Source: a virus. From it: a stretch of 64,000 bases of DNA. A model generated the notes under the pieces. The model was not told the DNA's origin. It did no database searches and saw only the letters and a program-made list of their open reading frames with translations. Below are positions 33,067 through 39,596 of this stretch, in pieces. The stretch lies in the IMG/VR virus record IMGVR_UViG_3300028364_000023, positions 1 through 64,000 of that record; one strand, written 5' to 3'. Every line of letters begins with the position of its first letter. Within the stretch, counting starts at the first letter, position 1. The translations under genes and the position numbers were made by a program.

Positions 33067-33101
33067 GAAGACACTCGTGTTACCCTTCACACCATGTCCG
33101 C
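33067..33101 (-). pseudogene. tRNA 5' half, Gly(UCC)-like, broken at anticodon
   Basis: GCGGACA, TG, D-arm GTG...CAC, anticodon stem AGTGT and loop start CTTC, then cut. Partner acceptor strand is at 32041-32065. Confidence 0.65.
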
Positions 33102-33115
33102 ATAATAGGTTATTA

Positions 33116-33164
33116 GCACAACGCATGGGCGGATGAACTATGTCGTTCCGCTCCTCGGGCAGAG
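33116..33164 (-). ncRNA. Repeated RNA hairpin, copy A
   Basis: 49-base element. Its stem GCGGA/TCCGC becomes GCAAA/TTTGC in copy B, two compensated base pairs, while the loop (ACGACATAGTT) is conserved. Confidence 0.55.
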
Positions 33165-33263
33165 TAAAGGTTCGCAGCCCCGATTAAGCATTCTTTCTGT
33201 TACTAGCCAAGCTAATAAATTTGGCGCTCTCGATAGGAGCTAAGTTCGCATTATAGTTCACTG

Positions 33264-33312
33264 GCACAATGCACGGGCAAATCAACTATGTCGTTTTGCT
33301 CCTCGGGTAGAG
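33264..33312 (-). ncRNA. Repeated RNA hairpin, copy B
   Basis: Second copy, 148 bases from the first, 41 of 49 bases identical. Both lie in a 270-base ORF-free gap between two GIY-YIG genes. Confidence 0.55.
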
Positions 33313-33369
33313 GATAAGAGTAACGATCTCTTTCTCTCGCATTGCAAGGTCTGTCCCATACAGATCCCC

Positions 33370-34020
33370 CTAAAACTTTATTTTTCTACCTTCTAACCAT
33401 CCTTCAGGTAGAGGTTCTTCTTTATTAACTTTTTTAGATTTCTTTAATTCTAAATTATGAATCCATCTTGTACCAAACTGAGAATTACCTTTACCAGTTT
33501 GGTGAATACTATTTGCTTTACCTATTTTCTTTTTTGATTCTTCATTATGGAATTTCCCTTTCCATACTCCTTCTGGGTATAATAGCTTATGAGCTTCCAC
33601 TCCAAGTCTACTGAACTCCTTCATACGTGACAGTTGCGCTGCGCGGAAGACAGGATCATTTTTCCATTTATCAACAAAAACTTTTGAACCAATATGCGGT
33701 TTATAGTCTACAAGACTACGATCAACATTTTCGTTAATCCAATCAAACCCACCTTGACCACCTTCTTTCAAATTATAGTTATCTTTATCTTTAATAAATT
33801 CTTCGTTAACTATCTTTGCTTCAGCAGAGAACATATCTTCTGGGTTGTCGTAAACTTCTAATATTTCTTTAGTGAAGTTTTCAATTCCATTTTTCTTTAT
33901 TGATAGCTTTAGGATCTTACCTGATCCCATATAGTCATCATTGATATCGTGAGTCTTATGGACTCCTACGTATATCTTATTGTTAATAATATTCGTTATC
34001 TTGTATAGTGTGTATAGCAT
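33370..34020 (-). CDS. GIY-YIG homing endonuclease
   Basis: 216 residues. YTLYKITN ... KIYVGVH at the N-terminus and a catalytic E in SAEAKIVNEEF; C-terminal basic NUMOD-type helices and the end RWIHNLELKKSKKV typical of phage SegA-like proteins. No zinc finger at the end. Preceded seven bases upstream by TATAAATA, no Shine-Dalgarno. Confidence 0.85.
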   Translation of the reverse strand: MLYTLYKITNIINNKIYVGVHKTHDINDDYMGSGKILKLSIKKNGIENFTKEILEVYDNPEDMFSAEAKIVNEEFIKDKDNYNLKEGGQGGFDWINENVDRSLVDYKPHIGSKVFVDKWKNDPVFRAAQLSRMKEFSRLGVEAHKLLYPEGVWKGKFHNEESKKKIGKANSIHQTGKGNSQFGTRWIHNLELKKSKKVNKEEPLPEGWLEGRKIKF

Positions 34021-34027
34021 ATACTAC

Positions 34028-34035
34028 TATTTATA
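34028..34035 (-). promoter_or_regulatory. Late-promoter-like TATAAATA box
   Basis: Exact T4 late -10 box seven bases before the GIY-YIG ATG. Confidence 0.5.
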
Positions 34036-34068
34036 CAAGTTCGATATTTATTGAACTATTCCTAAAAC

Positions 34069-34144
34069 TGGTCTCTCTGTGAGATTTTGAACCCCAGATT
34101 CTACGTCTCAAACGTAGGGTGTTACTAGACTACACTACAGAGAG
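34069..34144 (-). tRNA. tRNA with anticodon UGA, short variable loop
   Basis: Acceptor CTCTCTG/CAGAGAG, stem CTACG/CGTAG with loop TTTGAGA (UGA, Ser), A73 and CCA. The 4-base variable loop and Glu/Gln-like D-arm are wrong for Ser, so its charging identity is doubtful. A proper class II tRNA-Ser(UGA) lies at 39.8 kb. Confidence 0.65.
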
Positions 34145-34336
34145 ATAAATCTTTATTCACACGGCTTACAACTTATCGTCTGCGTTATGTTTGGTATCAC
34201 ATAGGGGTATCGATACCCTGTCTTCACCTTAAAAGGGTGCTGATCTGCCATTTAAAATGGCGAGATTCGAACCTACCTGTATCCTGCTAACCTTTCAACG
34301 ATTTCGTAGACCGAGGGTATACAGGCGCATTAAACT
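34145..34336 (-). other. Degenerate RNA region
   Basis: No ORF. Contains palindromes gggtatcgataccc (34205-34218) and GCCATTTTAAATGGC (34247-34261), a T-arm-like TTCGAAT and a CCTGTAT/ATACAGG pair around it. Probably decayed tRNAs. Confidence 0.4.
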
Positions 34337-34615
34337 TTAAAATGTTGTTGCCATCTCAGGAATAACATCAATCCTGGGATTCGCTTTTTCTTTCTCTGCT
34401 AACTCTTTCAAACTTGTTAACGGATAACACTTTCGTATTCCTTTGACACTAATACGAAAGAACGGTTCTTTCATGTAGTTAAAATGATTAGGCCGTAGCA
34501 ACTTCATAGGCTTTAGTATGCCGTCTATCTTGATCGAGTACAGTGTCTCGTTCTCAGTGTTGAAAAAGTAGCCTCTATGCTTGGTTGCGATATACTGTTC
34601 TGGTAAGCGTACCAT
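34337..34615 (-). CDS. Unknown 92-residue phage protein
   Basis: Starts MVRLPEQYIATKHRGYFFN; GYFFNTENETLYSIKIDG and later RISVKG resemble a small phage family I recall only as hypothetical. Possible DNA-binding beta sheet. Single gene from promoter 34659-34686. Confidence 0.6.
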   Translation of the reverse strand: MVRLPEQYIATKHRGYFFNTENETLYSIKIDGILKPMKLLRPNHFNYMKEPFFRISVKGIRKCYPLTSLKELAEKEKANPRIDVIPEMATTF

Positions 34616-34658
34616 GTTTCTTACTCTTTATTAACGTGTGTTTGTTTACTATGTACAA

Positions 34659-34686
34659 AGTATAGCATCAATAAGCGCTGTGTCAA
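34659..34686 (-). promoter_or_regulatory. Sigma70-type promoter
   Basis: TTGACA, 16 bp, TATACT on the minus strand. Confidence 0.82.
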
Positions 34687-34783
34687 CTACTTGTTTGGTG
34701 GAATGTACGGGACTGCGTAGTTACCCGTTCTCGGCTCTGAAATTATACCGAGCGCATTGGTCGTTAGCTAACACCCCATTGCT

Positions 34784-34859
34784 TGGTAGTACCACCTGGT
34801 GTCGATCCAGGACCTCTCGGTTATCAGCCGAGTGTACAGAGCCGCTATACTATGGTACT
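34784..34859 (-). tRNA. tRNA-Ile(GAU)
   Basis: Full cloverleaf; acceptor AGTACCA/TGGTACT, loop CTGATAA, A73, CCA. Confidence 0.9.
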
Positions 34860-34865
34860 ATAAAA

Positions 34866-34903
34866 TGGTCTCCTAGAGGGGTATCGATCCCCTTGCTCTT
34901 GGG
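34866..34903 (-). pseudogene. tRNA-Ile(UAU) 3' half
   Basis: Anticodon 3' stem CCAAG, T-arm AGGGG-ATCGATA-CCCCT, acceptor CTAGGAG, A73, CCA. Pairs with the 5' half at 35915-35950. Confidence 0.75.
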
Positions 34904-34911
34904 TGACTTTA

Positions 34912-34919
34912 CATAAATA
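34912..34919 (+). promoter_or_regulatory. Late-promoter-like CATAAATA box
   Basis: 46 bases before the plus-strand homing gene. Confidence 0.45.
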
Positions 34920-34964
34920 CATTGTGAATTAACCGCACTATTAGATAAAAACGGAGTTACTAAC

Positions 34965-35822
34965 TTGCATATTTATAAATCACCTATATGTTCTTGTATC
35001 ATATGCGGCAAACAGTTATCCGCCAAAGGCATAGCTGGACATCATCGACTTTCTCATGATGCTGCTCAAAGAGTTGCACATCAGCAGCGAATGAAATTTG
35101 TGGCTCCACAAATTTCAAGTAAACTAAAACAAAACACAATTAATCAGTTTAAGGAAACAGCTGATAAGTTTTGTAAGTCGTGCACCCTAGCTCTTCCATT
35201 TGAAAAACGGCACAGCACTTTTTGTTCAAAATCTTGTTCAACGACATTTACAAATACTAAACGGAAAGTAAAGGAGAGCACCAAGAAGAAACTTTCGTTG
35301 TATGCTAAAAATAATCCTTCCGGATTTGTTACTAATAGGCCGACTTTTCAACGTAAAGGAACGTATAAAACTTGCTCTTCTGAAACTTGCCAAAATAAAT
35401 TTTATGCCTATCCTTGTGAAGAAAGTAAAAAATACTGTTCATTTAGCTGCTTTATACCGTATTCTGGTGGCGAACGTAAAGGATCCGGAAATAGTAAAGG
35501 TGGATATTATAAAGGTTTTTATTTAGCATCTACATACGAACTGTGTTACTATATTTTTTGTGTTGATCACCAAATCTGCATTGAACGTAATAAAGAATCT
35601 TGGAAATATTATTACAACGGTAAGCACAGAAAGTATTATCCAGATTTTCGTGTCAACGGGCGTCTTGTTGAGATCAAAGGTTATTACACCCATGTTGTTG
35701 ACTTAAAATTACAGTCAGTGTCGGAACCTATTGATATACTGTATAAAAAGGATCTAAAATTTGTATTTGATTATGTTACTGATTTCTATTTTGTTACCGA
35801 CTATAAAGTTCTATACGATTAA
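34965..35822 (+). CDS. Homing endonuclease, PD-(D/E)xK-like with zinc fingers
   Basis: 285 residues, TTG start with ACGGAG eight bases upstream. N-terminal CIICG...H...H finger, then CKSC/CSKSC and a later CSS/CSFSC finger, then a nuclease-like end: FYLASTYELCYY (E), YYPDF (PD) and VEIKG (ExK), the order of a PD-(D/E)xK core. AT-rich. It sits, with tRNA-Glu, inside a split tRNA-Ile. No GIY-YIG or HNH motif. Confidence 0.72.
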   Translation: MHIYKSPICSCIICGKQLSAKGIAGHHRLSHDAAQRVAHQQRMKFVAPQISSKLKQNTINQFKETADKFCKSCTLALPFEKRHSTFCSKSCSTTFTNTKRKVKESTKKKLSLYAKNNPSGFVTNRPTFQRKGTYKTCSSETCQNKFYAYPCEESKKYCSFSCFIPYSGGERKGSGNSKGGYYKGFYLASTYELCYYIFCVDHQICIERNKESWKYYYNGKHRKYYPDFRVNGRLVEIKGYYTHVVDLKLQSVSEPIDILYKKDLKFVFDYVTDFYFVTDYKVLYD

Positions 35823-35824
35823 GT

Positions 35825-35900
35825 TGGTGCTCTTAGTGGGACTCGAACCCAACATTACTGGAGTGAAAGTCCAGTGTCCTAACCTTTAGACGATAAGAGC
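35825..35900 (-). tRNA. tRNA-Glu(UUC)
   Basis: Full cloverleaf; loop CTTTCAC, acceptor GCTCTTA/TAAGAGC, A73, CCA. Confidence 0.92.
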
Positions 35901-35914
35901 GTATAGTTTTAAAA

Positions 35915-35950
35915 ATAAGCCAAGTGATTTAGCCACTAATCGACTAGGAG
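35915..35950 (-). pseudogene. tRNA-Ile(UAU) 5' half
   Basis: CTCCTAG, TC, D-arm GATT/AATC, anticodon stem CTTGG and loop CTTAT, cut after position 36. Its acceptor strand holds the stop codon of the gene at 35944. Confidence 0.75.
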
Positions 35951-36396
35951 TTATTCTGTTGCGCATTGTTATGGCACTGTTCAACAAATTCTAACAATCT
36001 GCTGTACGCTGCTGCTAACATTGCGTCCTGTTTATGATGCCTGTGTGTGTCGCACATTACTTCAATCTTTGAGCCTTTGTAATGATTCTTGCGAAGTCCG
36101 TCACTAAGCAATAAAAATTCTATATCAGTTTCAGTGTCCTTAAAGTGCCAAACGTGCGGCGAACTTTCAAACGCAGGTACTGAATTGTTAGGTTTTGGCA
36201 ACGTGCGTATGACCTCAGGCCAATGATACGATGCATTGTTTCCTCTAGTCCTAACTCGTTCTTCGTACTCTCGATCAATTACTTGTGTAACCAACGGAAA
36301 GTTGGTAGTGTAAGCAAAGTTTATCATAGCACAACTGTTGTTCTCTTCTTTTAAAAACCACTTGTAGGAGCGATGTCCTGGAACTTGTACTATCAT
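35944..36396 (-). CDS. Unknown protein
   Basis: 150 residues, His-rich near the end (CDTHRHHKQD), possibly metal-binding. Stop lies in a tRNA fragment. Function unknown. Promoter at 36428-36455. Confidence 0.6.
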   Translation of the reverse strand: MIVQVPGHRSYKWFLKEENNSCAMINFAYTTNFPLVTQVIDREYEERVRTRGNNASYHWPEVIRTLPKPNNSVPAFESSPHVWHFKDTETDIEFLLLSDGLRKNHYKGSKIEVMCDTHRHHKQDAMLAAAYSRLLEFVEQCHNNAQQNNS

Positions 36397-36427
36397 ACCG
36401 CTTACCTTTTATCTAACTGTTATACAC

Positions 36428-36455
36428 AGTATACAGTCTTTTACAGTTTTGTCAA
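36428..36455 (-). promoter_or_regulatory. Sigma70-type promoter
   Basis: TTGACA, 16 bp, TATACT on the minus strand. Confidence 0.8.
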
Positions 36456-36464
36456 CTGTTTGTT

Positions 36465-36540
36465 TGGCAGCCCCGGTAGGGTATGATCCTACAACCTCCT
36501 GAGTCAAAGTCAGGCGCTCTGCCAATTGAGCTACGAGGCA
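36465..36540 (-). tRNA. tRNA-Gln(UUG)
   Basis: Loop CTTTGAC; T-arm GTAGG/CCTAC; G73 and CCA. Only U1-U72 is unpaired, as is common in Gln tRNAs where 1-72 is weak. Confidence 0.88.
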
Positions 36541-36547
36541 ATAAAAA

Positions 36548-36654
36548 TGGAGCAGGGTTGGGGATTCTAACCCCTGGTGGATGCTGTGGATAACCCCTAA
36601 CACCTCTTATGGATTCATACCAGAAAGCACTGGACTTACCCTGCATAAATTGGT
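36548..36654 (-). tRNA. Oversized tRNA-like element, anticodon unclear
   Basis: Acceptor GCAGGGT/ACCCTGC, T-arm GGGG-TTAGAAT-CCCC, U73 and CCA are intact, but 104 bases separate the ends and no 5-bp/7-base anticodon arm fits. Hairpin CCAG/CTGG near the 5' side. Insertion-bearing or decayed tRNA. Confidence 0.45.
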
Positions 36655-36749
36655 GGAACGTGCTGGCGACCGAGGACGGACCAGGATCTACCATTATAGG
36701 ACTCAAACTTGTTCCTCTACGTCTGTTGTGAACCTATGTCCTAAATGTT
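36655..36749 (-). other. tRNA-like debris downstream of a homing gene
   Basis: No ORF. TTAGGAC/GTCCTATAA pairing and a TTTGAGT T-loop-like segment; an ACGTTCCACCA end-like piece beside it. Confidence 0.35.
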
Positions 36750-37388
36750 TTACTGTAACGTCTTGTTTACTACTCGGCCTCTTCTGTACCCTTCTGGTAT
36801 AAGTTCAGTCTTCTTAATCTTCTTTGATTCTACTTCGTTTGTAATCCACATCGTACCAAACTGCGAATTTCGTTTTCCTTTACTATGAATTTTAGCCTTT
36901 TCACTAATTAGTTGTTTAGTTGCGTCAGTATGTTTTTTTCCTAAAAAAGTTCTAAGGGCCAATGCTGCTAAGGAAGTGCTAATGCGTTTGTTGGTCTCTT
37001 CTGTATGACTTCTGCCGTAAAAAGTACCGTTTGGATACTTTGATATTCTAGCTTTACACATTTTATTCATATGTTCTTTTGAATGCGAAGAATTGTTTTT
37101 GTTAACATAGTCCCATCCACCAAATCCACCTACTTTTAAATTATAAGTGTTAGCTTCTGTCAAAAATTCTTCATTTACTAATTCTGCTTCTTTTGCGTAC
37201 ATTAGCTCAGGAGTATCAAAAATAAACAATATTTCTTTCACAAAATTATCAATTCCGTGTTTTTCTAATGCTCGCTTCAAATACTTACCTGAGCCCATAT
37301 AGCCGTCATTAAGATTAGGGGTCTTATGAGATCCGATATAGATCTTGCCGTTCATCTTATTTGTAACTTTGTATATAGTATAGTTCAT
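36750..37388 (-). CDS. GIY-YIG homing endonuclease
   Basis: 212 residues from the ATG at 37388. YTIYKVTN ... KIYIGSH, catalytic E in AKEAELVNEEF, NUMOD helices and an MWITNEVESKKIKK end much like the gene at 33370. TATAAATA ends four bases before the ATG; no Shine-Dalgarno. A 10-bp hairpin (GAGTCTTAAC) lies just upstream. Confidence 0.85.
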   Translation of the reverse strand: MNYTIYKVTNKMNGKIYIGSHKTPNLNDGYMGSGKYLKRALEKHGIDNFVKEILFIFDTPELMYAKEAELVNEEFLTEANTYNLKVGGFGGWDYVNKNNSSHSKEHMNKMCKARISKYPNGTFYGRSHTEETNKRISTSLAALALRTFLGKKHTDATKQLISEKAKIHSKGKRNSQFGTMWITNEVESKKIKKTELIPEGYRRGRVVNKTLQ

Positions 37389-37392
37389 ACTG

Positions 37393-37400
37393 TATTTATA
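37393..37400 (-). promoter_or_regulatory. Late-promoter-like TATAAATA box
   Basis: Four bases before the GIY-YIG start at 37388. Confidence 0.5.
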
Positions 37401-37438
37401 CAAAGTTCGAGTCTTAACACTAAGTTAAGACTCAAATG

Positions 37439-37521
37439 CTCCCCGGGTAGGCTTCGAACCTACAGCTCCTTGCGGAACCGGATTAACAGTCCGGCGACTT
37501 TACCATTTTGTCTACCGAGGA
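37439..37521 (-). tRNA. tRNA-Asn(GUU)-like with long variable arm
   Basis: Acceptor TCCTCGG/CCGGGGA, stem CCGGA/TCCGG, loop CTGTTAA. The 14-base variable region forms TCC-GCAA-GGA, a class II feature unusual for Asn. G73; CCA not encoded. Confidence 0.8.
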
Positions 37522-37544
37522 ATAAATTCTAAAAATGTTATTTG

Positions 37545-37617
37545 CTCCTAAGGCCGGGCACGATCCAGCGACATTCGGTTTAACAGACCGACGCTCTACC
37601 AACTGAGCTACTTAGGA
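37545..37617 (-). tRNA. tRNA-Asn(GUU) with extended acceptor stem
   Basis: Normal class I cloverleaf, loop CTGTTAA, G73, no CCA. The pairing of the ends continues nine bases beyond the 7-bp acceptor (16 bp in all, 37537-37552 with 37611-37626). Confidence 0.88.
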
Positions 37618-37651
37618 GCAAATAACACTTATCTTGCTTTAATGTATAACT

Positions 37652-37679
37652 ATAATAACATCTGTGTTGTGTTTGTCAA
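37652..37679 (-). promoter_or_regulatory. Sigma70-type promoter for tRNA-Asn pair
   Basis: TTGACA, 16 bp, TATTAT on the minus strand. Confidence 0.7.
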
Positions 37680-37683
37680 TCCC

Positions 37684-38145
37684 TTATTTCTGATACTGTA
37701 AAGTTACTTCTCGTCCGTTCTCAACAAATTTCACAATACTGTAATCATATTGCTGCTGATACGACGTAGAGTACGTGGTACTGTTAAAACAACGTTGCTC
37801 CTGTCTATAGCCTACTACTACTGTGGAGGTAGAACCTGAGTGTCCTCTAGCGCCACCAATCAATGCACCTGCCGCAGTGGCTGCATCACGTCCACTTCCT
37901 CCGCCAAACTGCCTTCCTACTGCTGCACCTATTACTGCACCTATCAGAGTGTCTGATGTGCTGCCCTGCTGTCGAACTGTACCGTAGACCGGAACCTGTT
38001 CGACACCACACTGCTGGCTCACATGAGGTGTCTGTACTGCTACATCTCGGTAGTGATGAACTACTTGTGCGTTAACTCGCTGTCCTGCAACTAAAGGAGC
38101 AGATAGAGCAATTGCAAGTACGCCTGCTAACAGTTTGACCTTCAT
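37684..38145 (-). CDS. Outer-membrane-type protein with glycine zipper
   Basis: About 153 residues. Signal peptide MKVKLLAGVLAIALSAPLVAG, then a glycine-zipper double segment (LIGAVIGAAVGRQFGGGSG ... AAGALIGGARG) as in the 17-kDa surface antigen/SlyB-like family. Two Cys flank it. Met at 38151 is an alternative start with poorer RBS spacing. Probably inserted in the host envelope; superinfection exclusion is a guess. Confidence 0.72.
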   Translation of the reverse strand: MKVKLLAGVLAIALSAPLVAGQRVNAQVVHHYRDVAVQTPHVSQQCGVEQVPVYGTVRQQGSTSDTLIGAVIGAAVGRQFGGGSGRDAATAAGALIGGARGHSGSTSTVVVGYRQEQRCFNSTTYSTSYQQQYDYSIVKFVENGREVTLQYQK

Positions 38146-38177
38146 GTTCATTATCCTCTTTACTTTAATGTTTAACT

Positions 38178-38206
38178 ACAATAGCAATGTATTTACTATC
38201 TGTCAA
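38178..38206 (-). promoter_or_regulatory. Sigma70-type promoter
   Basis: TTGACA, 17 bp, TATTGT on the minus strand. Confidence 0.72.
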
Positions 38207-38276
38207 CTCCTCATTTACAATATGTGGAGTGTAGCAGCACCGCCCTGCTCAGTTATTGGACTAGGTCCTCACTATG

Positions 38277-38450
38277 CTAGCCTAATCTAGACACCCCGTA
38301 GTTGGCTGTACTATTTACTGCTCTTTCTGTTCGTTTATAATAAACTTGACACTTACCGCATACAGCGTCATCCTGCATAATACGCAGTTTAAGAGCCTCT
38401 AGCGTGTCGTAGCTGCTGTCTTTAATGTTTCTGCATACACACGCTATCAT
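38277..38450 (-). CDS. Bfd-like [2Fe-2S] protein
   Basis: 57 residues from the ATG at 38450 (AGAGGAAG upstream). CVC near the N-terminus and CGKC about 30 residues later is the four-Cys pattern of bacterioferritin-associated ferredoxin. Bfd reduces iron in bacterioferritin using Fpr, and an Fpr-like gene is present at 3.5 kb. Release of stored iron during infection is a reasonable hypothesis. Confidence 0.68.
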   Translation of the reverse strand: MIACVCRNIKDSSYDTLEALKLRIMQDDAVCGKCQVYYKRTERAVNSTANYGVSRLG

Positions 38451-38466
38451 AACACTTCCTCTAAAT

Positions 38467-38537
38467 TGGCGCGTCGACGAGGTTACGATCCTCACAAGAT
38501 CGGTTTTGGAGACCAATCAGTACCCAGTACCCGACGC
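38467..38537 (-). tRNA. tRNA-Trp(CCA), short D-arm
   Basis: Acceptor GCGTCGG/TCGACGC, stem TTGGT/ACCGA with loop CTCCAAA, T-arm GAGG-ATCGTAA-CCTC, G73 and CCA. D-arm only GTAC-TGG-GTAC. Its first 21 bases overlap the 3' end of the HNH gene. Confidence 0.82.
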
Positions 38538-39212
38538 ATATAAAACTTCTTTAGCCCACTTGCCTACCCCGGACTTTAACGAATATGAATTGCCATATCC
38601 CATTTTGTCGAGTGCTGTCGAGAAGGCATAACCTTCTTCTATTAGGCTAATAAACTTGTCTTTTCTTTTCAAAAATTCTAATTCGTTTTTTGTTACACGA
38701 CTTAGCTGTAATTTAGTAAGGCATCCTTGACAATATTTTGCATGCTGTGAAGTAATTTTAACCAGACAACCAGTACAATGCTTCTGTGTTGATTTTCTCC
38801 CTTTAATCCAGCCTATTGGAACATTTTCTTTAAGAAACTTCCCGTTTTCTAAAGTCTCAGGATTATAATACCAGGGCTTCCCGTACGACGAGTTTTCACT
38901 TCCTTTTCGTTTTCTACACTCGCTAATGTAACGTTTCTTTATCCATCCGTACTGTTTATTACTACGCAAATTCTTTCTACTACTAACAGTCATCATATTA
39001 GCAGCGTATACCAACTTATGTTCCTTTGGGTGCATCTTAACTAGTAACTGATGTGCTACATAGTGCTCTTCAGGAGTTAATGCTACTATATTCTCTCTGT
39101 CATCTGTGCCGCCTAAGCATCTAGGAACAATATGATGTTTCTCAGTGTAACCGTCAAATACTCGTGTTTTTGCTCGTTCAATCAATGTCGCATAATGTTT
39201 GTTATAGTTCAT
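38517..39212 (-). CDS. HNH homing endonuclease
   Basis: 231 residues from the ATG at 39212. HNH core EKHHIVPRCLGGTDDRENIV ... HYVAHQLLVKMHP near residues 20-55, then a CTGC...CQGC zinc ribbon and a helical C-terminus. GATAAATA lies five bases before the ATG. The frame ends inside tRNA-Trp, and the upstream flank (39229-39282) is a truncated second tRNA-Trp copy. Confidence 0.87.
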   Translation of the reverse strand: MNYNKHYATLIERAKTRVFDGYTEKHHIVPRCLGGTDDRENIVALTPEEHYVAHQLLVKMHPKEHKLVYAANMMTVSSRKNLRSNKQYGWIKKRYISECRKRKGSENSSYGKPWYYNPETLENGKFLKENVPIGWIKGRKSTQKHCTGCLVKITSQHAKYCQGCLTKLQLSRVTKNELEFLKRKDKFISLIEEGYAFSTALDKMGYGNSYSLKSGVGKWAKEVLYASGTGY

Positions 39213-39217
39213 ACGAC

Positions 39218-39225
39218 TATTTATC
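39218..39225 (-). promoter_or_regulatory. Late-promoter-like GATAAATA box
   Basis: Five bases before the HNH gene start. Confidence 0.4.
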
Positions 39226-39228
39226 ATT

Positions 39229-39282
39229 TTGCGAACCCCGCTTACTGGTTTTGGAGACCAATCCGTACCCTGTACCTGAGGC
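39229..39282 (-). pseudogene. tRNA-Trp fragment, cut in the T-loop
   Basis: Same D-arm and anticodon arm as the intact tRNA-Trp (a shared run through CTCCAAAACC), then GGGG-TTCG and a break into the HNH promoter region. Confidence 0.7.
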
Positions 39283-39290
39283 ATAAACTT

Positions 39291-39392
39291 TTACTTTATT
39301 TCTACAATAAAAAACTCTTGTTTGGATTCTGAGTCTTCACAAAAACTTTTCCAACTTTCTGCTGCTCCACGGTCTATTATTGTCCTAGACAT
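39291..39392 (-). CDS. Short peptide or remnant of a larger gene
   Basis: 33 residues from an ATG (MSRTIIDRGAAESWKSFC), in a frame that looks coding and is open about 16 codons further upstream with no start. Could be the tail of a lost gene. Rest of the 39283-39498 gap shows nothing clear. Confidence 0.3.
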   Translation of the reverse strand: MSRTIIDRGAAESWKSFCEDSESKQEFFIVEIK

Positions 39393-39498
39393 CACTTTCC
39401 GCAGTTCGTTCTCATTACGTAAAATCCTGGATATGGATACATTATATTTCCTTGATTTACATTAAAATAGCGGAGAGCCCGGGGGTTGTCCTCCTAAA

Positions 39499-39589
39499 TG
39501 GCAGTAGATGAAGGATTCAAACCTTCGAGCCCACAATGTGAACTTTTCCGTTAGCAGCGGAACGCCTTAGATCACTCAGCCAATCTACT
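39499..39589 (-). tRNA. tRNA-Ser(GCU)
   Basis: Class II cloverleaf; loop CTGCTAA, acceptor AGTAGAT/ATCTACT, G73, CCA. Confidence 0.92.
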
Positions 39590-39596
39590 ATAAACT

